The translations under genes and the position numbers were made by a program. A stretch of 23,595 nt of DNA, taken from NCBI GenBank assembly GCA_049999805.1, contig JBNGIO010003686.1, forward strand, positions 1 through 23,595, in the 5' to 3' direction. Under the pieces are notes generated by a model. That model searched no databases. It was given only the letters and a program-made list of their open reading frames with translations, and was not told the origin of the DNA. This document shows positions 1 through 9,400 of this stretch, piece by piece; the stretch's first letter is position 1, and each line of letters begins with the position of its first letter. Source of the stretch: Folioceros fuciformis. Lineage: Eukaryota; Anthocerotophyta; Anthocerotopsida; Anthocerotales.

Positions 1-130
1 ACAATCGGGAGCTCCAGATGTGGTCAGCAATCGGGAGCTCTCGCTAACGCAATTGGGAGCTCCTGCTTTGGTCCGCAATTGGGAGCTCCCGCTTTGGTCC
101 GCAATTGGGAGCTCCCGGTCCCGATTCTAG
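1..130. repeat. short 26-bp tandem repeat
   Basis: Five related copies of a unit beginning gcaat[tc]gggagctc start at about positions 2, 27, 49, 75 and 101. The last copies are spaced exactly 26 bases and are nearly identical; the earlier ones are more diverged and one is shorter (22 bases). Each copy carries the palindrome gagctc. The array may extend to the left of the window. No coding signal is seen. Confidence 0.85.
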
Positions 131-156
131 AACTCCTGGGTGTTCCAGAGGGTACC

Positions 157-800
157 TCATCGTGATCTGACGTCGGTTAGGGGTGTGCATGGAGGCGGTG
201 AACATTGAGGTCGGAAGGAAGGCTATGAATCGTGGATGCCTCATTGTGATCTGATGTCAGTTAGAGAGGTCGGAAGGAAGGCTCTGAATCGTGGGTGCCT
301 CATCGTGATCTAATGTCGGTTAGGGGTGTGCATGGAGGCGGGGAACATTGAGGTCGGAAGGAAGGCTATGAATCGTGGATGCCTCATTGTGATCTGATGT
401 CAGTTAGAGAGGTCGGAAGGAAGGCTCTGAATCGTGGGTGCCTCATCGTGATCTAATGTCGGTTAGGGGTGTGCATGGAGGCGGGGAACATTGAGGTCGG
501 AAGGAAGGCTATGAATCGTGGATGCCTCATTGNNNNNNNNNNNNNNNNNNNNNNNNNNNNNNNNNNNNNNNNNNNNNNNNNNNNNNNNNNNNNNNNNNNN
601 NNNNNNNNNNNNNNNNNNNNNNNNNNNNNNNNTCATCGTGATCTAATGTCGGTTAGGGGTGTGCATGGAGGCGGTGAACGTTGAGGTCTGAAGGAAGGCT
701 CTGAATCGTGGGTGCCTCATCGTGATCTGATGTCGGTTAGGGGTGTGCATGGAGGCGGTGAACGTTGAGGTCCGAAGGAAGGCGCTGAATCGTGGATATG
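157..800. repeat. minisatellite with alternating 84-bp and 59-bp units
   Basis: Units begin tcatcgtgatct or tcattgtgatct, at 157, 241, 300, 384, 443, 527, 633 and 717. The spacing alternates 84 and 59 bases, giving a higher-order period of 143 bases (157 to 300 to 443). The 59-base unit is the 84-base unit lacking about 25 bases around the ggggtgtgcatggaggcgg segment. After the gap, two full 84-base units follow without a short one. The 84-base unit is free of stops on the minus strand and so makes a spurious 28-residue peptide repeat. The 59-base unit breaks that frame, which argues against a real protein. Confidence 0.9.
533..632. other. assembly gap (100 Ns)
   Basis: Exactly 100 consecutive Ns, the usual placeholder for a gap of unknown size. 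They fall six bases into a repeat unit, so the minisatellite was probably collapsed or left unspanned in assembly. The true array may be longer. Confidence 0.98.
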
Positions 801-803
801 GCC

Positions 804-1394
804 CTAACCCTAACTTACTAAAAAAAGGAATGAGTGTGAGTAGAGAAGATGCCCTGGATGCGAGGGATAAAACAAAGTAGGTGTCCAGATCCGGATACCT
901 ACTTTGACCGAAGCGAGCACAAAGGTTATGTGAAAGAACCCTTGTCCGTATCGATATTCCATACTCTACAACTAAATAGACCGCTAAAGTTGGGAATCTC
1001 GCACACACCTTTTTGTAAAATACTAGTAGTTGTTATAATTTTATTTTAAGTTATTTTTTAACAAAATATTAATAATTACTACAACTCTATTCCAGCAACC
1101 TTTTTATAAAATGTTAGTGGTTGCTAGAACTACCTTTTGTCGAATATGTAACACAAGCTCCTGCCATAAGTAAGCTCTAGATTAATTTTCATTCCTCCTA
1201 TTTTTAACTTCTTATTTTTATTTTACTTACACATACTATTTTAATATCTAGATTTTAAAATATTATAATAGGTAGAAATTCGGGTGTTTATCCCGAATTT
1301 GTCTCCCAGTCTAACTATACCTACGAGAAAAGAAAGTACTCTGTAATCTCGATCTATCCAGGAGGCCAGCCGAGGCCTGGTCCGGCGCATCGCC
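804..1394. other. AT-rich spacer upstream of the export-factor gene
   Basis: No gene is seen. At 801-812 there are two telomere-like ccctaa units, too few to be telomeric. An imperfect direct repeat of the form acctttttNtaaaatNNtagtNgttg starts at about 1006 and about 1098, separated by an AT-rich stretch, and may be the remnant of a small element. The stretch from about 1310 probably belongs to the promoter of the downstream gene. Confidence 0.5.
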
Positions 1395-1403
1395 TATATA
1401 TAT
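1395..1403 (+). promoter_or_regulatory. probable TATA box of the export-factor gene
   Basis: The sequence tatatatat stands in a GC-richer context (gcatcgcc before it, ggtatagcgg after). A start site about 30 bases downstream would give a roughly 150-base pyrimidine-rich 5' UTR containing no ATG before 1577. Position and context are right, but the call rests on sequence only. Confidence 0.5.
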
Positions 1404-1576
1404 GGTATAGCGGCTATACTTGTAAATCAGTTCATTTCCGGTGGTCTCTCTTCCGCTCTTCTGCTCTTCCGCGTGCCGAGGGTTTGCGGAAACCACTTCC
1501 GGCCTTTGCGTCATTGCCTCCGGCCGTCCACGCCTCTCCCCTTTGCTTCTGCTTATCGCTTGTGGGCGCTTCCCTG

Positions 1577-3793
1577 ATGGCTTTCACGACCTTCACTGCA
1601 CCTGCAAGCATGGATTTCCAGATGGGATCCACAGAGAAGAAGATGGACATGACCCTAGGTGAGTCCCTTACTCTTCCTTGTTTGCGCACTTCTTGGCAAA
1701 CGCGAAGCAGGGAGACTCTGTTGCTGCTTTGTTCCTTTGGTTAGTGATGATGGTGTACGCTTTTGACGGGCTCTCCACCGGCTTGCAGATGATATCATAA
1801 AGCTTACGAAGAAGAACCCGAAGAAACCCCGGGTTCCGGTGAGTCTCTTGTCCAACTCCTTCGGTGCTCGTTCTTCGCTCTTAACAGCGATGTGGTGCGA
1901 TTTCTATCTGCTACACGTTCGCTAATCTGATTCGGTGGCTTGTGATGTGCGAAGATTCGCAATCGGAACAGGAACCCTAACAACGACGTCGCTGCTAAGG
2001 CCGCTTTTCAGAGATCCGTGTCTGCGCGAGCCTCCTCCATGCGACAGGTAAATGTCTTTGGGGTTTGCTGTCTTTGTTGCATGACGTACTGCGGGTTCGT
2101 GTTATGGTGTCCGTTTCTGCCTGTTTGATTCTTATCCGCGGCGTCGTGTGGGTTAGGGCAAGCTTGCCGAGGCGAGAACCGTGAACGGGACTGGATCATT
2201 TCCTGCCACTCAGGCGGCCAGTCGGAGGGCTTATACTGCTCCTGTGGCTAGTAGGACCAAACAGTGGATAAGGAAAAGGTATGAGCTCGGAGTTTCTGCG
2301 CCGCTGTATCAGTGTAACTTGACCGTTCAAGCTGGAGTATCTGTTGCTAGCGTCGGTTGTGTATCTGCGTCTAACTTCGTGAAGAGTTTCTTGTTATAGT
2401 GATGTTCCGAGGAACAGTAATATTGGCATCAGGCGCACCGGACCTGGGTTTAAGAAGGGACCCAACACTTTTGCTGTTGCCCCAGGCAACATGAGGATAT
2501 CTGTCGTCAATGACAGTAGCAAGTGAGTGGCTGGTGCAAACGTGGCTGTGCATATGATACATCTTTCGGCCCTTCCAAGTTTATGACTTATGGCATGTGA
2601 TTGGTTTGGTCTTCATGGAGTTCCCCCCTATGATCGTGGCTGCTCACAAGGGGAGAAATCATACAGGGTTTGAATTCAAAATCTCTTGCAAAGCCAGCCT
2701 AATTTTCTGTTCTATCATCTCACGAGAAAACAAACTAGAACAGAGCTAGATATCTCAATCGCTGTGAAAGGTCTGCTGTCATTGAGGATGTGAAAGCCTT
2801 GGCATTTGATTATCTGGAAGAGTTACAATTCTCTGGTGATTGTTGAAATTGGCTCTTCACGGTGAGCTGCATATGGGGGCGAGAGCGGTTGGTATTGTGC
2901 CTTACCCACGATAGATGGCCACACTGGAGAGTTTCTACGGCCAAGAAGGAGGAAACAGGAAACTTGTGGGAGACAGCTTAGTTGGTGCTGTTACTCCTTC
3001 CAAGCTCTTGGTGCGGCGATCAGTCTTTTATTGAGCATAGTTTGGTCAAGCTCTCATATGTCAACGGCTGCATTCTGGGATGGACATGCTTCAGCTCTCA
3101 CCCTCTACTAGTTGATCTCGAAGTTCCACTCTCTTTTAGTCATCTACTGTATTTAATTTATGTTGGCGTGCCTGCGTATGAGGTAGGGGGCTTCATGCAC
3201 TAGCAGAGGTAGGGATACGCTTTTGCAGGTGTGGCAAAAGTGGTCTCGTCTCTTCCACCCCCGGGGAGCTGATGATTTGAGGAGTAGTCGCCCTGAATGG
3301 GTCATGGATGTGATGCGGTGTAGCTGGAGGGTGGCCCTTTTTTATTCTGTTTCTGTGATGCAGGAATTTGCGTAGGCCAGCTCCGACTTACCGGAGGCGC
3401 AATGGAGCACGTCAAGTTGAGCAGGCTGGATGGGCAGCCAACAACGCTGTAAATACCGCAGCCACCTAGTGACATGAATTTAAATTTCTGGCTTATGCAA
3501 CAAACCAGCTTTCTGACGGAGGAGTCTCTCCTCAGAGCGGAGGACAGAGGCCTCCAGGAGCTGGGCAGCTTTGTCTACAAGCACAGTTCAAATGTTGACT
3601 CCCATGTGTGGGCATGATTTCACAGATGGAAGTAGAATATGTTGAACCTGTTCCTCAGAAGCCAAGGACCATGGACTCATTGTTTTCGAGCCTGAGGCGC
3701 TCCGGTGGATCCCAGGTCACTTTCAATGCTGCTGAGCAAAACCGCAGGAGGAATGTGTCTACCGTTGGAGGTCGTAGGAGGCCGTCGGCGTGA
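1577..3793 (+). CDS. UAP56-interacting mRNA export factor (UIEF/UIF-like), 7 exons
   Basis: Proposed exons: 1577-1658, 1789-1838, 1955-2047, 2157-2278, 2400-2522, 3364-3448 and 3626-3793. All introns are GT-AG, and the joined frame is open for 240 codons. The N-terminus carries MDMTLDDIIKLTKK, a clear UAP56-binding motif (acidic-hydrophobic LDDII followed by basic residues), as in ALY, UIF and the plant UIEF proteins. The body is rich in Arg, Asn and Lys (IRNRNRNPNN; RRAYTAP; NIGIRRTGPGFKKGPN), fitting RNA binding. The last exon adds RTMDSLFSSLRR and a terminal GGRRRP. Such proteins recruit spliced mRNA to the DEAD-box helicase UAP56 of the TREX complex in the nucleus. Two starts are possible: ATG 1577 is the first ATG after the TATA box but has a weak context; ATG 1610 (A at -3, G at +4) would make 229 aa. 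If the sixth intron is retained, the frame ends at TAG 3467-3469 (180 aa counted from 1610). The family call is firm; the exact orthologue is not. Confidence 0.8.
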
Positions 3794-5811
3794 ATGTACC
3801 TCGACTGTGCCCTGGACGGACCCACAAGTGGCGGTGGCTTGAAGTGTGCACTTCCCAGTCTGGAAAAGCTTTCCACTCACGGAACCGCAGATGGAGGGCT
3901 GGGTGGAGTTGTTTGTCTGACCTGTAACATAATGTTCATGAGCAGCAAGAGATTGGACACTTCGTAGTATCGCTGATAGTTACATTAGGTACTGGAGGAG
4001 AATTATTCCACGGGGGAAGTGGTTTGACGACTGTTATAGTGGGTAGTGCCAACAGATTTCATATGTAGATCGCAGATGATATGGAGCTAAGGGGTGTCTC
4101 TATTCGGAGCTTTCCACAAAGTCTATGTGAAGTCGGTTTCCAGCACCCCTTCCGGGTGACTTTCTGTAAAGAAGCTTTGAAAACTGAGCAGCATACCGCC
4201 ACTTATTACGACAGACGCTCTTACTCAAAACTTCACCAGATGCTGCTTGTGGTCTACCTCATCTGATGAACATCATGCACATTCGAGTGTTGATAGATTG
4301 CAGAGTGAGCACAAGGAATACGCAATGCCTTTGGCAATGATGGGGACGTCGGACGAAGGTGCCTTCTGCATCTCCTAGAGGAGTGCTAGCTGAGATTGCC
4401 CGATAAAGAAATTCTCGTCGTCTAAACAGGACAGAAGGGACTACGGTAGGGGAAATTGCTCAAAAGTCACTTAAACCAAGGGAAGCCTGGAGACGTTCCT
4501 TCATCACAAGCGGTCGATGATGATTTGCAGATTAGTGTGAATGAGGCACTTAAGAGCTAGTAGTGTGTGTACTGGTAAGGTAGAAGACCCACTACCTACA
4601 CATGATGGCGACTCTCCGTGGGTGTTACCGATCGTTAACTCTGGTGCGTTGCCTGTCCATGAAGAGGTTTTTCTGAAGAGGTCTCTCTCTCCACTCTAAC
4701 ATCTTGGACTGCCTGCACAAGTCAAATTGATGGTCCAACAGTAAACTGTACCAGGCTCTTGACCATCCGCCAAGTACTCGAAAACACATTTTGAGGTCTG
4801 AATACCGTGTACAGCAACTCATGCAACTTCAAGCGGAGGCTCTCTTGTGTGTAGAGCGCATCCGTGATTCACTATCACACTAAAATCTCCTTCCCCAGAG
4901 CCAAGTAGGGAGCCTTGGGCAAGGTTTCTTAAGACTCGTTCCCCGTTGCCACAGCGATGTAGGGAGTCTTGAGCAAGGTTTCCAGCACGTCCCAGCAAAG
5001 GTTTCCAGGTGATGAAATAGGTGAGGAATTGTACTTACGTGGTGTGAAATAGGTTTCAGGAAAAGTAAGGTTTCCATTTGTGTTGTATTTCTATGGTGGA
5101 GGAAGTGAGATGTGAGGTTACAATATCTGGTCATGTGTGTTTCCATTGCATGCCCACGGTCCTACAAAGGCCTTTAGTGTTCATCGCTTTGGAACGAGCT
5201 GTATGTGTCCAATTGCCAAGTTGTTCTGCAAAGGGTGTTGTAGAGGGTGAAGGGCAAGCATAGGAGAGGAGAGTGTTTTCCTTTCCAACATGTCTTTTGT
5301 GCCACGTGCAAGAGTCCATCCCTTCAAAGCGAGCTAGCCAATGGTCAGAGGAGGGTGTTTTCAATACTAGCAGCAGGTAGACTCTTTCACATTCCCCACA
5401 ACATTAAGGTGTTTTCAATGCCACTACAGATTAGTTCCACTTGCCACCCCAGAATCAGTTTTAAGGAGCTTAGTCTCCTTTGTCTTGGGATGCATGAATT
5501 GCACTCACAGCAACATCAACACAACTTCTATATAAAATCAGGCTTTTATGACAAGTTGTCCTTCATGGAATTTTAAAGAATTATTTTATTATTTGACATG
5601 TATGTATATAACTATATTAAAAGGAGAAGCAAGATGAATGTATATAAGGATTATAAAATATTACTTATATATATATATGAGTACTCTGGGAAGTCGTGGG
5701 CTATTGACTTTCTATCGTCCTTCGGCCCTTGGCCTGCCTTGTGCCGAACGGCTAACGGGAAATCCGGAGTGTCTTACCCTTTTATCTTGAACACCTTTAA
5801 AAGCAAGGAGC
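3794..5811. other. 3' UTR and intergenic spacer
   Basis: The first few hundred bases are probably 3' UTR of the export-factor gene. No complete gene is seen. A protein-like but broken stretch lies around 4640-4884 on the plus strand. Around 4885-5010, two imperfect copies of tagggagNcttgNgcaaggttt sit about 52 bases apart. From 5575 to 5690 the sequence is AT-rich with a short (ta)n run near 5670. Confidence 0.5.
4640..4884 (+). pseudogene. protein-like broken fragment, family unknown
   Basis: In one plus-strand frame, codons 4726-4884 are open for about 50 residues and read like real protein (STRKHILRSEYRVQQLMQLQ, then EALLCVERIRD), with no ATG. Just upstream, another frame gives PIVNSGALPVHEEVFLKRSL before a stop. 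Stops and frame changes surround both pieces. This could be the remnant of a gene or only chance coding-like sequence. I do not recognise the family. Confidence 0.2.
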
Positions 5812-5820
5812 TTATTTAAA
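5812..5820 (+). promoter_or_regulatory. possible TATA-like element of the first acidic-repeat gene
   Basis: The sequence ttatttaaa lies 56 bases before ATG 5876. That would give a 5' UTR of about 30 bases. It is weak evidence in an AT-rich neighbourhood. Confidence 0.35.
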
Positions 5821-5875
5821 GCTAAAGAAAGAGGTAAAGCACGCGGAGAAACGGAACAGCATTGGTCCTTGAGCC

Positions 5876-7096
5876 ATGGTCTCCATGATGGAGAGCAGGG
5901 GTAGCGGTGAGCGTTCCGTCCGGCCTTGTGATCTTGATGTGCGAGAGGAAGCGGAGGTGGCTTCACCGCCGGATCAAAGCACAGTGGAGCATGCTCCACA
6001 CGCGAATGCAAAGGTTACAGATTGCAGGCTTGTGGTCGGCAACGAGGGTGCAGTGCCGTCCATCGGGCAGTGTAGTACATTATGTGAGCATTCCCCACAG
6101 TCGAAGTCACCGGGAGGCGGCTGCAGGAATTCTGATCATGACAAGGGCATCCAGCTCGAAGAAGCTCTGGCTCTCAAGGCCTTGGCATGCATGCGCAAGG
6201 CGCGTGCGGATCCGGAGAACCGTGTCAACGAGAACGTCCTTGCGGAGGATTCCGATTCTTCACAGAACGTTTTGACCGTCGATGATTACCCCCACCGGAA
6301 GGAGTTCGTCTTACATGTCGATGAAGCTAACTCGGAGAAGTTCGTCGTTTATGTCGATGGAATCACTGTTAATCTGGATCCGGATGCTTTGGTGGAGGAG
6401 GATGGGACGGCCCCGGTGGAGGATTCTAGTCTTACGAAGATTGATGGAGGGGGTTTGCACAGCTCAGAGGGAAGGAGCTCGGTATTTGCAGGAGATAGAC
6501 CCCGGCCCGCAATGATTCTCGGAGACAAGGGTTTGCATTCCGCCGAGGATGGAAGAATTGACGAAAATCATGCCGAGCAAAATCCTCATCCGGAGTTACC
6601 ACCGCTGGCTGCAAACACGGAGCGGGAGTTCGAGACACCGATTTATAATGACGAGGTTGTAATGCCACAATTCGGCTTCGATTTCTCAGCACTTTATGGA
6701 GGTGGAAATCAGTTTGAAGATGTAGATCCAGCAGAACTGGACGCCTCAGATCTAATTATGTTTTCGCCTCTGCCAGTCTCTCCAGAACAAAGGGATGTCC
6801 ATGGATTATTAAGCAATTGGGATCCGAATGCCTTGGTGGAGGAGGATCAGAGCACCTCCGTGGAGAATGCCACTCTTTCGGAGTTGAATGGAGAGGTTTG
6901 GCATCACATAGATAAAAAGGATTTGCATGGCGTAGAGGATGCAGGGACGGACGGCGGGTACAGTAGCGATTTGCTGGATGCAAGCACATTAGAACAATAT
7001 ATGATGGAGATGCTGGCCGATGACTCGACTTTCATAGATGATGAGGGTTTGCATTGCCCGAAAGACGTAGGAATTGACGGCAACAGCCGCATGTAA
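5876..7096 (+). CDS. acidic repeat protein, copy 1 (probably truncated)
   Basis: A single-exon frame of 406 codons starts at an ATG in excellent context (gagccATGG). The product is strongly acidic and appears hydrophilic and disordered, with no signal peptide, membrane segment or recognised domain. It holds internal repeats: DPDALVEED and DPNALVEED at residues 168 and 316, each followed by a V-E-[DN] stretch, and four copies of a [GD]LH..[EK]D-type motif (GLHSSEG, GLHSAEDG, DLHGVEDAG, GLHCPKDVG). From about residue 60 it aligns with the protein at 10903-12543: both have PSI then SKSP, NVL(A)EDxxxxxNVLTxDxYP, LVEE, DLLDA and DEV...FGF. The frame ends at TAA 7094-7096, but homologous sequence continues beyond in the same frame, so the stop looks secondary. 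A short, variable-sequence nuclear or transcription-related protein is possible, but function is unknown. Confidence 0.6.
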   Translation: MVSMMESRGSGERSVRPCDLDVREEAEVASPPDQSTVEHAPHANAKVTDCRLVVGNEGAVPSIGQCSTLCEHSPQSKSPGGGCRNSDHDKGIQLEEALALKALACMRKARADPENRVNENVLAEDSDSSQNVLTVDDYPHRKEFVLHVDEANSEKFVVYVDGITVNLDPDALVEEDGTAPVEDSSLTKIDGGGLHSSEGRSSVFAGDRPRPAMILGDKGLHSAEDGRIDENHAEQNPHPELPPLAANTEREFETPIYNDEVVMPQFGFDFSALYGGGNQFEDVDPAELDASDLIMFSPLPVSPEQRDVHGLLSNWDPNALVEEDQSTSVENATLSELNGEVWHHIDKKDLHGVEDAGTDGGYSSDLLDASTLEQYMMEMLADDSTFIDDEGLHCPKDVGIDGNSRM

Positions 7097-7690
7097 TATC
7101 ATCCGGAGCTGCCAGAGCTGGCTGGAAACATAGAGTGTGAGTTCGAGGAACCAAATTCTGGTGATGAGCTTGCCGCGTCGCATTCTACAGCCAGATTTGA
7201 AGAAAATCGATCTTTGAGGAATCTGCAGGGAGATGAGAAGGGTGTGGACCCTTCTCTGCCTCAGGTGACGTCGTCGCAGTCTGCAGCCAACTTGGAAGAA
7301 ATCTTGGCTCCATTTCAGGGAGGAACGAGGAGATGGAAAGAGTGTGGATCCATCTCTGCGTCTGGAGGTGCGGGCCCCTGCAGAAGTGGAGCGGAAACTT
7401 GAGGCAATACCTGTTTGGTTCGGCTCCGAATTCTCGGCACTTGAGTAACCCCTGGCCCTGGCCCCTATACAAATAGAGCGGAAACCTGAGGTACTGCAAG
7501 GTCACAATCCGGATACCAATTCACGGCACTCAAGGAGGATCGACATCGACATCGATATCGAAGAGGACTTGAACTCAGTAGTGCAATCCTAGTCTTAGGG
7601 CACGACTAGTCCAAGTAACTCCAAGAACAGGCCGACCAAGGATCCGATTAGCAAATTCCCCGGAAGCGAGAAGACCTGGTGAGGCACGGC
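7097..7690 (+). pseudogene. decayed 3' end of acidic-repeat gene copy 1
   Basis: After TAA 7094-7096 the same frame stays open to TGA 7400-7402. It begins HPELPELAGNIECEFEEP, which repeats HPELPPLAANTEREFETP from inside copy 1. Beyond 7402, frame changes and stops appear, yet pieces still match copy 2: FGSEFSALE against FGPELLAFLE, EEDLNSV against REDLDSV, and SKNRPTKDPISKFPGS against the SNNRPSNNPTK...CPGS region. The matching extends to about 7680. This is the former C-terminal part of a longer gene, now degenerate. Confidence 0.6.
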
Positions 7691-8764
7691 CATAGCATTT
7701 ACTATGGAAGCTTTGTCGAGAATTTGACGATCCTCCTCCAGATCGCGGAAGCCCCAGTGGCTTGGAGAGCGAGGCCAGGGCCGAGGGTCAGGCCTGCGTC
7801 ACTACTGCCACAACCAACAGTCACTCCTGCTTCCACAAGCCACAATCCACCACTACCAAATAGGCCCTGTAGATCATCCTGCGGGGATTACACATCCTTC
7901 AATCTTAGAAGGATCCAATTCATTGTGAAACGCAGGGTACGCGTGCACTCCTTGTGTATCCAAGTAGGGGGATCAACCAAGAGGAACGATATCCTAAAGT
8001 TGAGAGCAGTGAAATATATTTCACTGCAGCTTTTAGTGTGTAGTTCATCAACTTTCGGGACCTACTATGCGGTTCTGGTATAATATATTAAAGGAACCTC
8101 ATTGGTTTCCAAAAGCTAGAGGAGAGTAAGTTCATTAAATATAATTGATATTTATTTATTTTAGAAAACTAATATAAAAAATCTATCTACCCTTAACGAG
8201 GACATAAATGATTGATTGACATATTAGGGATTAATCCTTGAAGCCTGATTATCAATATCACCTAAAATATCATTAGGAAAGAAAATGGGTCTACCTACTA
8301 CCACCGAGTTGAGTTGCTAACATCACTCTCCTACCATACTAAGTTCTATAGAAAGAGAGTTCCACCCACTTTGCAACAACTTGCCTTATTAACAAAGAGT
8401 AGGTAGTAGGATAGGAAGGCATTAACCTAGAGTTAGCATTCATGTTGAGGTTTAAAGCAATGTTTTAAAGCAATTTAACTAGAAGACAAATGAAGGTTGT
8501 TGCTGGTGCACTAGGACATTAGTTAATAGAGTTGCATTAATCTTATAAGTCAGAAACCAAGACGTGAAATATGTTGTATGATGCAGAGAACAATAATGAA
8601 GAATGTGATAAGAAGTTGTATATCGAATATAGGGTTTAGGTTTTGAAAAAACTCTCTTGAGGCTAAAAGGTACTTATAATTTTTTGGAGGTCCAACAACT
8701 TTTACCACTGCAATGAGATTTCCCTTAGATTTGGTCCTACCCTTTGGCTTTTTCTCTCTCTACA
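7691..8764. other. spacer, no gene seen
   Basis: The plus-strand frame at 7679-8083 is open for 134 codons, but its composition (Pro-, Ser- and Arg-rich start, no homology I recognise) and position directly after a decayed gene make it unconvincing. The rest is AT-rich without repeats or coding signal. Confidence 0.5.
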
Positions 8765-9400
8765 TGTAGTTGTGGGGTTGTCATTGTAGATACAAGGTCG
8801 CATCTGGCACGTTGTCCTTTTGGGAAGCATAACATTGTTACCCATGATGCAATTTGAGATGTCATATTCTCAATGGCTAGCGAATGTGGGTTTTTTCCGT
8901 ATAGGAAGTGTCCATGTACTTTGCGCAATAGGGTTTCACTTAGAGCAGATGTTTTTTTCATTAGAGGGGAATAGGTTTGTGTTGTTGATTCATTTGTTAT
9001 GGATCCCTTAAGATTCGATCTCCGAGCACATAATCATCAACCCCCTCAAATGGGCGGCGGAGGGTTGTACGAGCACCAAAGTCTATAAGTATTCTCCACT
9101 ACAAGACAGGCATGCTTTCATCCCCTTTGCTCTTGAGACTCATAGGGTTATGGGCAAGGACTTTTGAAGGTTCATCAAGAAGTGCACCAAGGTTTATGAA
9201 AGTCACATGAATGATATTCTCCCTCTTGAGACTCATAGGGCTATGGGCAAGGACTTTTCAAGGTTCATCAAGAAGTGCACCAAGGTTTATGAAAGTCACA
9301 TGAATGATATTCTCCTTCTTTCGAAACTCTATGGTAGCCTTATTTTGACAATGCGAATCTATTACTTTGCAAAGAGCATTTGCGAGCACAATTTTTAGAA
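8765..9400 (+). pseudogene. decayed C-terminal fragment of a reverse-transcriptase-type element
   Basis: The frame at 8765 reads CSCGVVIVDTRSHLARCPFG, then HNIVTHDAI, a stop, DVIFSMASECGFFP, RADVFF, a stop, and VVDSFVMDPLRF. This is the zinc-finger-like C..C...H...C, then HN...DAI, RADV and VxDPLR pattern found downstream of the RT domain in non-LTR-type elements and related RT-derived plant genes. After a frame change it continues as RHAFIPFALETHRVMGKDF, also typical of this region (FxPFALETxGxxGKxA-like). Stops at the first line, a frameshift and a duplicated 93-bp block show that it is dead. No RT core is present. The family assignment is from pattern memory, not a search. Confidence 0.55.
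9131..9316 (+). repeat. 93-bp tandem direct duplication
   Basis: The block starting tcttgagactcataggg at 9131 is repeated at 9224, a period of 93 bases (31 codons), nearly identical over its length. The first copy has tttTGAagg and the second tttTCAagg, so one copy carries an in-frame stop and the other does not. It lies inside the decayed RT-type fragment, so the duplication is younger than most of that fragment's decay. Confidence 0.9.

Noticed and set aside
801-812. Telomere-like ccctaaccctaa
   Set aside because: Only two units, and plant telomeres normally use ccctaaa; too short to mean anything.
643-1008. Minus-strand frame of 121 codons with a 28-residue repeat (TSTFTASMHTPNRH)
   Set aside because: It is the stop-free reading of the 84-bp minisatellite unit; the 59-bp units and the flanks break the frame and there is no promoter or homologue.
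5247-5576. 109-codon plus-strand frame
   Set aside because: It lacks recognisable motifs and a promoter and lies in sequence with no other coding signal.
7679-8083. 134-codon plus-strand frame
   Set aside because: Not similar to any family; it follows a decayed gene and has a composition like non-coding sequence.
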